Of a DNA stretch of 64,000 bases, positions 24,147-33,340 are shown piece by piece. The translations under genes and the position numbers were made by a program. The DNA lies in assembly GCA_045605765.1 (NCBI GenBank), contig JAZUQQ010000027.1:132671-196670 (forward strand), in the 5' to 3' direction. A model generated the notes under the pieces. That model saw only the letters and a list, made by a program, of their open reading frames with translations. It was not told the origin of the DNA and searched no databases. Position 1 is the first letter of the stretch; the number at the start of each line of letters is the position of its first letter. The DNA is from SIG672 sp045605765. GTDB lineage: Bacteria; Bacillota; Clostridia; Oscillospirales; CAG-272.

Positions 24147-24911
24147 TTATTCTTGCTCTATATTGGAAGGTTTATCTGAGTATTCGAGATATTCAAGGGG
24201 ATCGGCAGAATTTCCGCTTATTTCAAGCTCAAAATGAAGGTGTGCTTCGTCCGAAAACTCGACCATCGCGCTCTCTCCGACATATCCTATAACCTCACCG
24301 CTCTTTACTTCCTTACCCTCAACTATGCTTTCAGGCAGAGCGTCGCCGAGATTTTTATAGTGTGACACCACGCCGTCCTTATGCTCAATGCTTACACAGT
24401 ATCCCATAAATGGGTCATAATAAACGCCTTCTATCTTTCCGTCAAGGCAAGCCTTGACCTCGCTTCCGGCAGACGCCGAAATGTCAATTCCGCTATGCGT
24501 GCGATAATCTCCCAGGGTAAGAGAGTAAACAAGCTCTTCGGTGCTGTGAGGCTTGAAAACATACCCTTCCACCGGATAGGACCATTTGGGTTCATCCGGC
24601 ACGGGAACTATCGTTTCCTGATCGTTATTTCCGGGTTTTTCGTTCTTTCCCGTGTCATCACTAGGATCGTCGCTCGGCTTTTCGTCCTTTTCGTCCGTGT
24701 CGGGAATCTGTCCGTTTCCGACGTCATCACCCTGAGGGGGATTTTGTCCGATATCGTCACCGTCATCGATAGGCGGCTTTGTCTGGTCGTCCCTACCTAT
24801 TTTCGCAAGTGCTACGGTAAACACGGTCACCGTAACAATAAGCATAGCCGCAAGTGCGACAGCTATCACGACAGACAGTTTTTTGCTTGACAATTTAAAT
24901 CGACCGTTCAT
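24147..24911 (-). CDS. Membrane-anchored M23/LytM peptidase, SpoIIQ-like
   Basis: This 254-aa protein has one membrane helix (about residues 13-36), a Pro/Asp-rich linker (40-108) and a LytM domain (110-245). The zinc motif is complete: His139 and Asp143 in THSGID, and HLHFE at 224-228. It would act on peptidoglycan outside the membrane. SpoIIQ, made in the forespore, faces SpoIIIAH across the space between the two cells. The single-pass topology and the divergent position next to spoIIE suggest that role, but other LytM endopeptidases look alike. AAGGAAGGA precedes the ATG. Confidence 0.72.
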   Translation of the reverse strand: MNGRFKLSSKKLSVVIAVALAAMLIVTVTVFTVALAKIGRDDQTKPPIDDGDDIGQNPPQGDDVGNGQIPDTDEKDEKPSDDPSDDTGKNEKPGNNDQETIVPVPDEPKWSYPVEGYVFKPHSTEELVYSLTLGDYRTHSGIDISASAGSEVKACLDGKIEGVYYDPFMGYCVSIEHKDGVVSHYKNLGDALPESIVEGKEVKSGEVIGYVGESAMVEFSDEAHLHFELEISGNSADPLEYLEYSDKPSNIEQE

Positions 24912-25244
24912 TATAAATCAATCCTTCCTTAATTTTCGAAGCTTTGCGCTATGCCGCCCGATATGTTCTCGGAAAACGCAAAATGCTCCGTGCGAAAGTG
25001 TCGTTTGAATTAGAGACATATACTAAATATCTCTTCGACTCTTACGCCTCTTGTTTGCACCGTCTTTTGTCCTTCTTATTTTTACCTTTTAAAGAGCATT
25101 TATACAAAAAAATCAGAGTTCTGTTGCTTTTTGACCTCTGTTTTTGCACTTTATGATAAGAAAACTCACAAAGTTTTTGTCTGTTAGATCAAAATGCGAT
25201 ATATTTTTTTAAAATAACAAAGCATAATATTAAAAAAACTTTTT

Positions 25245-25292
25245 TTCGACCCTTTCCTTTCGACCTATTATTTAAGTATCTTGTTGTAGAAT
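25245..25292 (+). promoter_or_regulatory. Possible Spo0A-controlled promoter of spoIIE
   Basis: Two copies of TTCGACC (25245-25251 and 25259-25265) match the inverted Spo0A box TTCGACA at six of seven bases, and are 14 bases apart. TAGAAT (25287-25292) follows 21 bases after the second, the spacing known for Spo0A-activated sigma-A promoters in Bacillus. The 422-base gap 24912-25333 otherwise shows only AT-rich sequence. Confidence 0.5.
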
Positions 25293-25333
25293 ATTTTTGA
25301 TAAATCTCGTAAAAATCGAAAGGAAATGAAAAA

Positions 25334-27763
25334 ATGCAAAATAATCGGGATAAACGGACTGTAAAATTATTTAAAAAAATCTATCATGAGATATACGACA
25401 GGCTTGTCGAGGTAAAAAAGGCGAGCGTCGATTTTCTCGGGCGGCTCGGAGAGGAGCAGGACAAGCTCGTTCTCGGACAAGCCGCAGAAAACGCAAATGT
25501 CACCGAGGGCTACCGCCTCAGACGGCGCGCCGCCTTTTCTCTGCTCTTTGCGTTGCTCGGGTTTCTGTTTGCAAGTGGAGAGACCTTCTTCGGCGCACGA
25601 CCTTTCGCCCTTGCGCTTCTCAGTGCATCGGGATACGCAGGAACGGTATTCGTTTACATAGGCGCTGTCGCAGGCGCGCTCGTTTCGGGAGAAGCTATCG
25701 TTGCAAGTATAGTGACATACACTCTGACTCTCGGTGTACGGCTTATACTTTCCTCGCACGCAGATGCCAGTATTGCAATAAAAAGCTTTGAGGAAAATCT
25801 AACTCTACGCTGTCTTATTGCGAGCATTGCGGGATTTTCTCTCGGATTAAGCGGAGTTATATCTGAAAGATTTTCACCTCAATCGGTCTACATTATGCTG
25901 TTTTTGACCTTGTCGGTGCCGATATTCACAGCCACATTCAGAGCCTCGCTCGGCAGGGGCGCAGGCTCGACCTTGCGCGACTTTTCGGTCTGCATTCTTC
26001 TCTTTGTGCTTATATATTCACTACGGGAGCACATCATTTTCGGACTTTCCTTTGCGGTGATCGTGGCCGCGCTCGTGGTTTTCTACGTCTCGGCAGCAAA
26101 CGGCTTCTTGCGCGGAACGCTCGTCGGAATAATCTGCGGACTTGCCTTCGATCCTATCGTTGCTCCTGCTTTTGCGGTACTCGGAATGGCGTCGGGAGCT
26201 CTGCGAATCGTCGGAGTGGGCGTTTCGGTCTCTCTTTCTACTATTCTCTCCTGTATTATGCTCGTTTACATCGACGGTACGTCACTTCTTTTATCGCTTG
26301 CAGGTAATATTTTGTTTGCTGCCGTCATTTTCTGGCCGCTATCAAAAAGCGGAGTTTTGCCCGGCTTTGCACTGTTTTCGGGTCCGCACGAAGGCGTCGA
26401 GCGCAAATATGCCGAGGAGAAACGCAGAATATCAGAGCGTGACCGTCTCACCGCAATGTCCGAGTCCTTTGATGCGCTCGCGACGACATTTCTGAAAATA
26501 TCGGACAAGCAACGCTATCCGGGAAGCTACGAGCTCCGAGAGATGTGCAACGCGGTCATAACCAAACATTGTCGACACTGTCCTCTGAATGTTCTCTGTT
26601 GGCAAAAAGATTATGAGGACAGTTCTGAGATGATAGACTCGGTCGTAGAGATTCTGCGTAAGGGCGGATCGCTCGATCGCGATGGTCTTCCCGAAAAATT
26701 CAAAAAGCGTTGCCGAAGCACCGACAGAATACTAAACGATATAAATTCGGGTGCGGCAGAGCTTCTTGAAACCGCCATAAAACGCGACAAGACACAGCTC
26801 TTTGCACTAGACTATGAAGCAATGTCCGAACTTCTGCGCGATGCGGTATCCGAAAACGACTACGAATTCGAGCCCGACACACAGCTTGCAAAAAACGCAT
26901 CAAACATACTCGGAAGACTGGGTGTCCGCTCTGCGGCGTGGGGTGCTTGGGGAAAAAGAAAAAAGACGCTGGTAGCATCGGGCATAGATATAGGAACTCT
27001 CGCGCTCAGCGCATCTGAAATAAGGCGTGCACTGTGTGACGGCACAGGACTTTCACTCGGCGAGCCTAAATTCGTTTTTGAGGGAGACTACGTAACTATG
27101 ACCGTTGAGAGCCGCGAAAATTACTCCATAGAATCCTTCACTATCGGAAGCAAGAAAAAAGACGAAAATGAAAGCGGAGATATTATCCGCACATTTGAGT
27201 CGGACGGAAAACTAAGCTACGCTATAATCTGCGACGGTATGGGAAGCGGTCAGCGAGCGGCAGAATGTGCGGGAATATCGGCACTTTTTATTGAAAAGAT
27301 GCTTTCTGCGGGCAATTTCAAGAACGTCACAATGAAGATGCTCTCCAACTTTATTCGCTCGCGCGGAGAGGAATGTCACTGTACGGTAGATCTTTTCGAA
27401 TTCGACCGTCTCTCAGGCGAAGGTGTCTTTGTGAAATGCGGTGCAGCCGCATCTTATATTCTGCGCGGCGGAAACCTTTTTAAAATCGACGCTAACACGA
27501 TGCCCCTCGGAATAACACGCGAAATAAATGCCGAGAATATCAAAATGAACCTTCAAAGCGATGATATCATTGTTATGATGAGCGACGGGGTCGCCCATTG
27601 CCTTGAAGATGCGCTTTGGGTTCCCGAAGTCATAATCTCCTGCGGAAAATCCTCGTGCGAGGATACCGCGCGTGCGCTCTACTCACGCGCCATCAGCGAA
27701 AACGGACAAGAGGACGACATAAGCATCGCTGTTATGAAGGTATGTGATATAGTTGCAGCTTAA
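25334..27763 (+). CDS. spoIIE: Stage II sporulation protein E (SpoIIE phosphatase)
   Basis: This 809-aa protein combines about ten N-terminal membrane helices (residues 65-340), a regulatory middle region with a cysteine cluster (HCRHCPLNVLC near residue 420), and a C-terminal PP2C phosphatase domain. The metal site is visible as CDGMGSG near 634, MMSDGV near 749 and EDDISIAV near 793. It dephosphorylates SpoIIAA in the forespore, which frees sigma-F, and takes part in polar septation. Length is close to the Bacillus protein. It is a single-gene unit with its own terminator. Confidence 0.96.
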   Translation: MQNNRDKRTVKLFKKIYHEIYDRLVEVKKASVDFLGRLGEEQDKLVLGQAAENANVTEGYRLRRRAAFSLLFALLGFLFASGETFFGARPFALALLSASGYAGTVFVYIGAVAGALVSGEAIVASIVTYTLTLGVRLILSSHADASIAIKSFEENLTLRCLIASIAGFSLGLSGVISERFSPQSVYIMLFLTLSVPIFTATFRASLGRGAGSTLRDFSVCILLFVLIYSLREHIIFGLSFAVIVAALVVFYVSAANGFLRGTLVGIICGLAFDPIVAPAFAVLGMASGALRIVGVGVSVSLSTILSCIMLVYIDGTSLLLSLAGNILFAAVIFWPLSKSGVLPGFALFSGPHEGVERKYAEEKRRISERDRLTAMSESFDALATTFLKISDKQRYPGSYELREMCNAVITKHCRHCPLNVLCWQKDYEDSSEMIDSVVEILRKGGSLDRDGLPEKFKKRCRSTDRILNDINSGAAELLETAIKRDKTQLFALDYEAMSELLRDAVSENDYEFEPDTQLAKNASNILGRLGVRSAAWGAWGKRKKTLVASGIDIGTLALSASEIRRALCDGTGLSLGEPKFVFEGDYVTMTVESRENYSIESFTIGSKKKDENESGDIIRTFESDGKLSYAIICDGMGSGQRAAECAGISALFIEKMLSAGNFKNVTMKMLSNFIRSRGEECHCTVDLFEFDRLSGEGVFVKCGAAASYILRGGNLFKIDANTMPLGITREINAENIKMNLQSDDIIVMMSDGVAHCLEDALWVPEVIISCGKSSCEDTARALYSRAISENGQEDDISIAVMKVCDIVAA

Positions 27764-27766
27764 ACT

Positions 27767-27807
27767 AAAAACTGCTTTGAAGTGGTAACACACTCAAAGC
27801 AGTTTTT
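27767..27807. terminator. Bidirectional terminator, spoIIE / metH
   Basis: AAAAACTGCTTTGA ends at 27780 and pairs with TCAAAGCAGTTTTT (27794-27807). T-tracts in both directions serve the convergent genes. Confidence 0.9.
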
Positions 27808-27823
27808 GTTTTTTTGATTGTTT

Positions 27824-30223
27824 TTATCCGCACACCATCTCGGCGTATCTGACCGCTTCCATCGCATCGCGCGCGTATTTATCCGCACCAATAGCATTTG
27901 CGTATTCCTCATTCAAAACCGCACCGCCAACTATGACCTTGCACCAAGGAGCCTGTTTTCTGAGAAGCTTTATAGTCTCCTCCATAGCAGGCACAGTCGT
28001 AGTCATAAGAGCGCTCAGTCCGATTATCGGAGCGTGAAGCTCTACCGTCTTTTCGACGATAGCTTCGGGTGAAACGTCGCGTCCGAGGTCACAGACGTCA
28101 AAGCCGTAATTTTCGAGCAGGAGCTTTACGATGTTCTTTCCGATATCGTGGATATCACCCTTGACTGTCGCAAGAACGAAAGAACCTCTATTCGAAGAAT
28201 TTTCACCCCGAAGCGCAAGCTTTATCTGCTCAAAAGAACTCTTTGCCGCCTCGGCACTCATAAGAAGCTGAGGCAGATAGACCCTTTTCTTCTCAAATCC
28301 CTCACCCACGATATTTAGCGCGGGAATTATATCATTTTGAACGACTGAAAGCGGGTCTTCGCTCTTTATAAGCTCGTCAGTAAGTACCGCCGCGCGTTCT
28401 TTAAGTCCCCTTACTATCGCATTTTGAAGCTCGGAAGCGTATTCGGTCCTTTCTGCCGTCTCCGTGCTCTTTGCTACGGCGTGGCTCGTTTCGGTCGTAA
28501 TCGACTGTGCAAAGTCAATATAATTTGCGCAGTTAACGTCTTTGCCCGAAAGCGCAAGATACGCCCTGTAAGACTTCATCATTTCGAGCGAATAAGGGTT
28601 CATTATAGCCGCCGAAAGTCCGTTTTGCATAGCGAGCGCAAAGAACGTTCCGTTTATTGCATCTCTCTGAGGAAGTCCGAAGGAGACATTGGAAACTCCG
28701 AGTGAAGTATGGCAACCAAGTTTATTTTTTATAAGATAAACCGCTCGTAAGGTCTCCTTTGCGGCAAAACTGTCCGCGCTGATGGTGAGCGCGAGAGGGT
28801 CGAAGATAATATCTTTCCTGTCTATACCGTATCTTTCGGCTTCGGCAAGTATTTTCTCGGCTATTTTCAGCCTGTCCTCGGCTTTTTCGGGGATTCCGCT
28901 TTCATCGAGAGTGAGCGCAACAACAAGTCCGCCGTATTTCTTTGCAAGCGGAAAGACGCTCTCCATACTTTCTTTTTTTCCGCTGACCGAATTTATCATA
29001 GCCTTGCCGTTATAACGTCGGAGCGCTGCCTCCATCGCGCTTGCGTCTGAGGTATCTATCTGCAATGGCAGGTCGATTATCGCTTGAAGCTCTGTCACCG
29101 ATGATGTCAACATTTTGACCTCGTCTATTTCAGGCAGTCCGACATTGACATCAAGTATATGCACCCCTGCATCCTGCTGAGCGAGACCTTCCTTTAAGAT
29201 ATAGTCGATATCGTTCGCTTTGAGCGCTTCCTTAAAGCTTTTTTTGCCCGTAGGGTTGATCCGCTCTCCGATAAGCAGAGGTATATCGTCAAATATTACG
29301 GCGTGAGTATATGAGGATACTGACGTAATATTCTTTTTTTCTATCGATTTTGGCGTGATATTCGCGGTTTTTTCAACAAGCGCGGATATATATTCAGGCG
29401 TCGTTCCGCAGCAACCGCCCGCGATACGCACTCCTTTTTCTAAAAGCGAGGCAACATCGCCAGCAAACTCGTCGGATGAAAGGTCATAAACGGTCTTGCC
29501 ACCGATCACTCTGGGAAGCCCTGCATTAGGTTTAATTATTACAGGAATCGATGCAAATTCGAGATATTTGGAAACGACGTCGATAAGCGCCTTCGGTCCC
29601 AGCGAGCAGTTTGCACCGATAGCATCCGCACCCATTCCCTCGAGCATCGCGACCATTGCCTCGGCAGATGCGCCGGTCATAAGCTTATTGTCCTCGCTGT
29701 AAGCGTTTGAAACAAAAACGGGAAGATCGCAGTTTTCCTTTGCCGCAAGGAGCGCGGCTTTGGTCTCATAGCTATCGTTCATCGTCTCGATGAAAATAAG
29801 GTCTACGCCGTATTTTACACCGATTTTTACTGTCTCGGCAAAAAGCTTTACCGCGTCCTCAAAGTCAAGGTCTCCGTAAGGCGCGAGCATTCTGCCCGAA
29901 GGTCCGATATTGAGCGCAATAAATTTTTCCTGAGGCGCGTTGCTCTCTTCTCTTGCAACTTTAGCGTTTTCAACGGCGGCTTTTACGACCGCGTCAAGTT
30001 CATTTTTCGAGAATTTAAGCAGATTTGCACCAAAAGTATTCGTGTTTACGACGTTTGCTCCCGCGTCAAAATAGTCGCGGTGTATATTTTTTATCACCTC
30101 GGGATGGGTAATATTCCAGCTTTCGGGGAGCTCGCCCATTTCAAGACCATTGTCTTGAAGAAAAGTCCCCATAGCGCCATCGAGATAAATTATATTATTT
30201 TTGAAAAATTCTCTTATATTCAC
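27824..30223 (-). CDS. metH: Cobalamin-dependent methionine synthase, without activation domain
   Basis: This 799-aa enzyme transfers a methyl group from methyl-THF through cobalamin to homocysteine. The homocysteine domain has DGAMGTFLQ, the zinc Cys in GANCSLGP and the CC pair in GGCCGTTP. The pterin domain has ERINPTGKKSFKEAL and NVGLPEID. The C-terminal B12 domain has the DxHxxG motif in KGDIHDIGKNIV. The SAM-binding reactivation domain is absent and is encoded by the next gene upstream. The start is GTG at 30223, because it shares the bases GTGA with the stop of that gene and follows GGGAGAG; the frame extends 43 codons further only inside the upstream gene. Confidence 0.95.
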   Translation of the reverse strand: MNIREFFKNNIIYLDGAMGTFLQDNGLEMGELPESWNITHPEVIKNIHRDYFDAGANVVNTNTFGANLLKFSKNELDAVVKAAVENAKVAREESNAPQEKFIALNIGPSGRMLAPYGDLDFEDAVKLFAETVKIGVKYGVDLIFIETMNDSYETKAALLAAKENCDLPVFVSNAYSEDNKLMTGASAEAMVAMLEGMGADAIGANCSLGPKALIDVVSKYLEFASIPVIIKPNAGLPRVIGGKTVYDLSSDEFAGDVASLLEKGVRIAGGCCGTTPEYISALVEKTANITPKSIEKKNITSVSSYTHAVIFDDIPLLIGERINPTGKKSFKEALKANDIDYILKEGLAQQDAGVHILDVNVGLPEIDEVKMLTSSVTELQAIIDLPLQIDTSDASAMEAALRRYNGKAMINSVSGKKESMESVFPLAKKYGGLVVALTLDESGIPEKAEDRLKIAEKILAEAERYGIDRKDIIFDPLALTISADSFAAKETLRAVYLIKNKLGCHTSLGVSNVSFGLPQRDAINGTFFALAMQNGLSAAIMNPYSLEMMKSYRAYLALSGKDVNCANYIDFAQSITTETSHAVAKSTETAERTEYASELQNAIVRGLKERAAVLTDELIKSEDPLSVVQNDIIPALNIVGEGFEKKRVYLPQLLMSAEAAKSSFEQIKLALRGENSSNRGSFVLATVKGDIHDIGKNIVKLLLENYGFDVCDLGRDVSPEAIVEKTVELHAPIIGLSALMTTTVPAMEETIKLLRKQAPWCKVIVGGAVLNEEYANAIGADKYARDAMEAVRYAEMVCG

Positions 30224-30852
30224 TGCTTCTCTCCCAAGTTTAGTGTAAAGTCCTCTTTTATTCCTATAATTGCCGTGACCGACTTGCTCGGTGACATAAG
30301 AAAGGACTCGTTTAAAGTAAGTCCTATCTTCCGCTGACAGTCGAGAGTACAAAATATCTCTTTTTGAAGCTCTATCGGAAGATCTCCGTAGCCTGCACTA
30401 AAACGCGGACGGCAGAGCTTCCCTTCCATCTTTTTCTCTGTGGCAATTTCTCTGTTAAAAGCATCACACAGGCTTTCGATGCGCTCTGCGCCTATTGCCT
30501 GAAAAATCAGCGCTTTTGACGGTAAAATACGCGCGTATTTTGCGACAAGTCTATCGAGAGACAGTCCGACAGTCGCTGCAAAAAGTACGATGCTTTCGCA
30601 TTCTTCAAGGTTTCTCATAAGGTCACGCGAACGTGTGACGGCAAAGGTGAGATCGAGAGCGTTTTTCATTCTCTTGATCGGAAACTCTCGGTAGCAGACC
30701 TTGTAAGTCAGTTTCCCCTCTGCCTCGGCAAGACACTCCTTCACGAGCTTTGATATCTCGTGCGTAGCCTCGCGCGCTCGCGCGTAGTGAAGAATCTCTT
30801 TTTCGTTATATTCGGGTGCATCAAACGATCGCACCGTAACCGCGCTCAACAC
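30220..30852 (-). CDS. Methionine synthase activation-domain protein (split MetH)
   Basis: This 210-aa protein corresponds to the MetH C-terminal activation domain, which binds SAM and re-methylates oxidised cobalamin. The family motif is in RPRFSAGYGDLPIELQ near residue 150, and the following NESFLMSPSKSVTAIIG is also typical. It overlaps metH by four bases and metF by seven, so the three are translated together. Some Clostridia carry MetH in two pieces in this way. The N-terminal half has the helical part of the fold. Confidence 0.88.
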   Translation of the reverse strand: MLSAVTVRSFDAPEYNEKEILHYARAREATHEISKLVKECLAEAEGKLTYKVCYREFPIKRMKNALDLTFAVTRSRDLMRNLEECESIVLFAATVGLSLDRLVAKYARILPSKALIFQAIGAERIESLCDAFNREIATEKKMEGKLCRPRFSAGYGDLPIELQKEIFCTLDCQRKIGLTLNESFLMSPSKSVTAIIGIKEDFTLNLGEKQ

Positions 30853-31730
30853 GGTTTTCCGAGAATATCCGAGAGATTTGCCTGTATCTTCTCGGCAACG
30901 TCGGGCTTGTTCATCGAATAAACGTGAACGTTCGTTATACCGTTTGCAAACAGGTCGATTATCTGATCTGTCGCATAGGCAATTCCCGCCTGCTTCATAG
31001 AATCGCTCGACGGGCCGAATTTATCAACAAGACTTTTAAATCTCTGAGGCATAAACGAACCCGAAAGCTTTATCGCACGTTCGACCTGATTTCCGTTGGT
31101 TATAGGCATAACGCCCGGAATTATCGGAACGTTTATTCCCGCCTCGCGTATCTTATAAAGGAAATTATAGAGTAGATTATTGTCAAAAAACATCTGCGTA
31201 GTAAGAAAAGAGCATCCCGCGTCTACCTTTTCTTTAAGATACTTTATATCCTCTTTCTGATTTGCGCTTTCGGGATGTATCTCGGGATAGCAGGCTCCGC
31301 CGATGCAGAAATCCGCACCGCTTTCTTTTATATCTCGGATAAGATCCACGGCGTGGCGGTAAGCCCATTTGCTTCTGTCGCTCTTTTCAAGCTCGGGCGT
31401 GAGGTCGCCGCGAAGCGCCATTACGTTTTCTATTCCTGCGTCACGAATAGCCGAGATTTTTTCGCGAACGGTCTCCCTTGTAGAAGACACACAGGTAAGA
31501 TGCGCAAGCGTGGGCACTCCGTAGTATTCCTTGATATTCTTTGAAATTTCGAGTGTGTATTTACTCGTTCCGCCGCCCGCGCCGTATGTAACGCTCATAA
31601 ACGAGGGACGAAGTCTTGCTATCTCCTCGGTTGCGTGTCTGACACTGTCAAAGGCACTATCCGTTTTAGGTGGAAAAACCTCAAACGAGAGTGAAAATTT
31701 GTCCTGATTTAAAAGCTTATCGAGTTTCAT
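30846..31730 (-). CDS. metF: 5,10-methylenetetrahydrofolate reductase
   Basis: This 294-aa TIM-barrel flavoprotein makes 5-methyl-THF, the methyl donor for MetH. Landmarks are FSLSFEVFPPKTDSA near residue 12, VTYGAGGGTS near 48, ALRGDLTPE near 104 and TTQMFFDNN near 180. Length is normal. AAAGGTAAT precedes the ATG. It is followed by the activation protein and metH in one overlapping unit, so the last step of folate-linked methionine synthesis is complete here. Confidence 0.95.
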   Translation of the reverse strand: MKLDKLLNQDKFSLSFEVFPPKTDSAFDSVRHATEEIARLRPSFMSVTYGAGGGTSKYTLEISKNIKEYYGVPTLAHLTCVSSTRETVREKISAIRDAGIENVMALRGDLTPELEKSDRSKWAYRHAVDLIRDIKESGADFCIGGACYPEIHPESANQKEDIKYLKEKVDAGCSFLTTQMFFDNNLLYNFLYKIREAGINVPIIPGVMPITNGNQVERAIKLSGSFMPQRFKSLVDKFGPSSDSMKQAGIAYATDQIIDLFANGITNVHVYSMNKPDVAEKIQANLSDILGKPC

Positions 31731-31781
31731 TTAAGTAATTACCTTTCGTGAGTTTATATAAAAGCTTTGTTGTAAAATTTA

Positions 31782-32405
31782 TCAGATAAATACCGCGTTT
31801 TCGGGTATTTCGGTTATGCAGCGTTCTCTGTACTTTTTAATTACCGATTCCCTGCTTTGTGAAAGCTCTTTTTCAAGGTTTTCAGCTATTTTAAGCGCAA
31901 GGCACGCAAGGGTATCGTATGGCAGTTTTTCATCTACAAGTTCATCAAGCGAGATTGCTATTTTTGATATTTCCTCTGAAAGACCGCCTTTTTTTAAATT
32001 CATTCCGAATCCGATAACGGTAAAAGAGTTTTCACCGCAAAAGACCGATTCTGCAAGAATTCCGCAAAGCTTTCTGCCGCATGACATAATATCATTCACC
32101 CATTTCACCTCGCAAGACAGAGAAAAAAGCCAACTCAGCGTATCGGTGACCGCGTTTGCCGCCGCGAGGGTCATCGGAAAATCTGCCACAAATTTTACAC
32201 ACACGCTCATATAAAGTCCCGACTTAGGAGATTCAAAAGCCCTGTCGTACTGACCGTGTCCCGCGCTTTGGCTGAGCGCAAGCGCGATCGTTCCAAACTC
32301 CTTCGGATTCTTTTTTAAATAGGTATTAGTCGAATCAATTTTTTCAAAAACAAGAGCACTTCGACCGTTTTTTCTAAAATATTCTTCTATTTCTTTGACA
32401 GTCAT
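31782..32405 (-). CDS. birA: Biotin-protein ligase (BirA), short form
   Basis: This 207-aa enzyme would attach biotin to carrier proteins such as acetyl-CoA or oxaloacetate carboxylase subunits. It has IDSTNTYLKK at residues 24-33, the catalytic VKWVNDIM with the Lys-Trp-x-Asn-Asp pattern near 100, and CGILAESVF. The ATP/biotin loop usually reads GRGRRGR but is GHGQYDR here. There is no N-terminal DNA-binding domain, so it cannot act as the repressor form, and the small C-terminal domain is shortened or missing. It lies 11 bases after the PheA-like gene. Confidence 0.83.
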   Translation of the reverse strand: MTVKEIEEYFRKNGRSALVFEKIDSTNTYLKKNPKEFGTIALALSQSAGHGQYDRAFESPKSGLYMSVCVKFVADFPMTLAAANAVTDTLSWLFSLSCEVKWVNDIMSCGRKLCGILAESVFCGENSFTVIGFGMNLKKGGLSEEISKIAISLDELVDEKLPYDTLACLALKIAENLEKELSQSRESVIKKYRERCITEIPENAVFI

Positions 32406-32416
32406 ATCGGGAAATT

Positions 32417-33331
32417 TTACTCCGTGTCTATTTTTTCATATATCCCGTTTATTTCAAATCTTGGGAAATTTATATATAGAAAAAGGGATATTCTCGTCAT
32501 ATCGGCATTTTTTACCGAAAAGGTAAACTGAAACGCCTGATTCCCTTCGTAAAGCGATGGGCTAAGCGAGGTCATATCCTCAAGCGTCGCTCCATACGCG
32601 GAAAGCGCACTTAATAAAGACGCGATCTCATTTGGATCGTTTGGAACGACCGTCAGGATCACAGTATGAGCGTTTTGCCTCTTACATAAAGTTGACGAAA
32701 AAACAAAATATCTAACGAAATTATCCCCATCCAAAGGCATATCAACACTCATTACCGGAGATAGTCCGTATCTCAGCGTTTGACGGTATATGTTCTGCAT
32801 AAATCCGTCGGCAGAGCTATATATCGGCAGAAGACATAGCTCACACCTGCCGTCCGCGACCTCCTCGCAGACAGCCGCTATACTGTCACAGATCACCTGC
32901 GACGCTCCCTTTAAGACACCTGCAAATTTTTCATACGCCTTATCGGCAGAGCGGTTTGAAAAACAGGCTATCCTTATCCCTTCATCAAAAACTTCATCAA
33001 AACTGTCGATCTCGCCTTCGCTAATGCCACGAGAGGATAGCTCGTCGGCGGTAAGCGCGCAAAAACGAATCTTAAAATCAATGTCCTTGAAGCTTTTTCG
33101 GGGCATCTGGGTAATATCAATTTTTTCCTGAGATAAAAATGAGGAAAATACACCCCTAAGTTTGTCCGCGATCTGTTCAAAACCGTCAAACGGCTCCTCA
33201 CGCACCGTATCAAGAAGCATATAAGCTAGCTCCTTTATCTGTGCGTCGTAGATAAGCGATTTGCGCGAAAGTGCTCCGTGCGCTTCGGAGAGATTTTTGG
33301 AAATTATCTCTCCTTTTTTTATACTATCCAT
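32417..33331 (-). CDS. PheA-like protein without catalytic motifs
   Basis: This 304-aa protein has the layout of a chorismate mutase/prephenate dehydratase but is degenerate. A helical N-terminus (residues 1-75) sits where the mutase domain would be. The middle has CELCLLPIYSSADGFMQNIY, which aligns with YAVLPVENSTAGSVNKVY of the true PheA at 62498. An ACT-like end (about 220-295) starts TVILTVVPNDPNEIASLLSAL. The TRF motif needed for dehydration is replaced by VRYFVFSS. It may be a sensor or regulator. It lies nine bases after htpG. Confidence 0.6.
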   Translation of the reverse strand: MDSIKKGEIISKNLSEAHGALSRKSLIYDAQIKELAYMLLDTVREEPFDGFEQIADKLRGVFSSFLSQEKIDITQMPRKSFKDIDFKIRFCALTADELSSRGISEGEIDSFDEVFDEGIRIACFSNRSADKAYEKFAGVLKGASQVICDSIAAVCEEVADGRCELCLLPIYSSADGFMQNIYRQTLRYGLSPVMSVDMPLDGDNFVRYFVFSSTLCKRQNAHTVILTVVPNDPNEIASLLSALSAYGATLEDMTSLSPSLYEGNQAFQFTFSVKNADMTRISLFLYINFPRFEINGIYEKIDTE

Positions 33332-33340
33332 AAACTTTGC

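Noticed and set aside
24147..24911. Catalytically dead SpoIIQ as in Bacillus
   Set aside because: Both zinc motifs (HxxxD and HxH) are present, so the domain is probably active, as in other clostridial SpoIIQ proteins.
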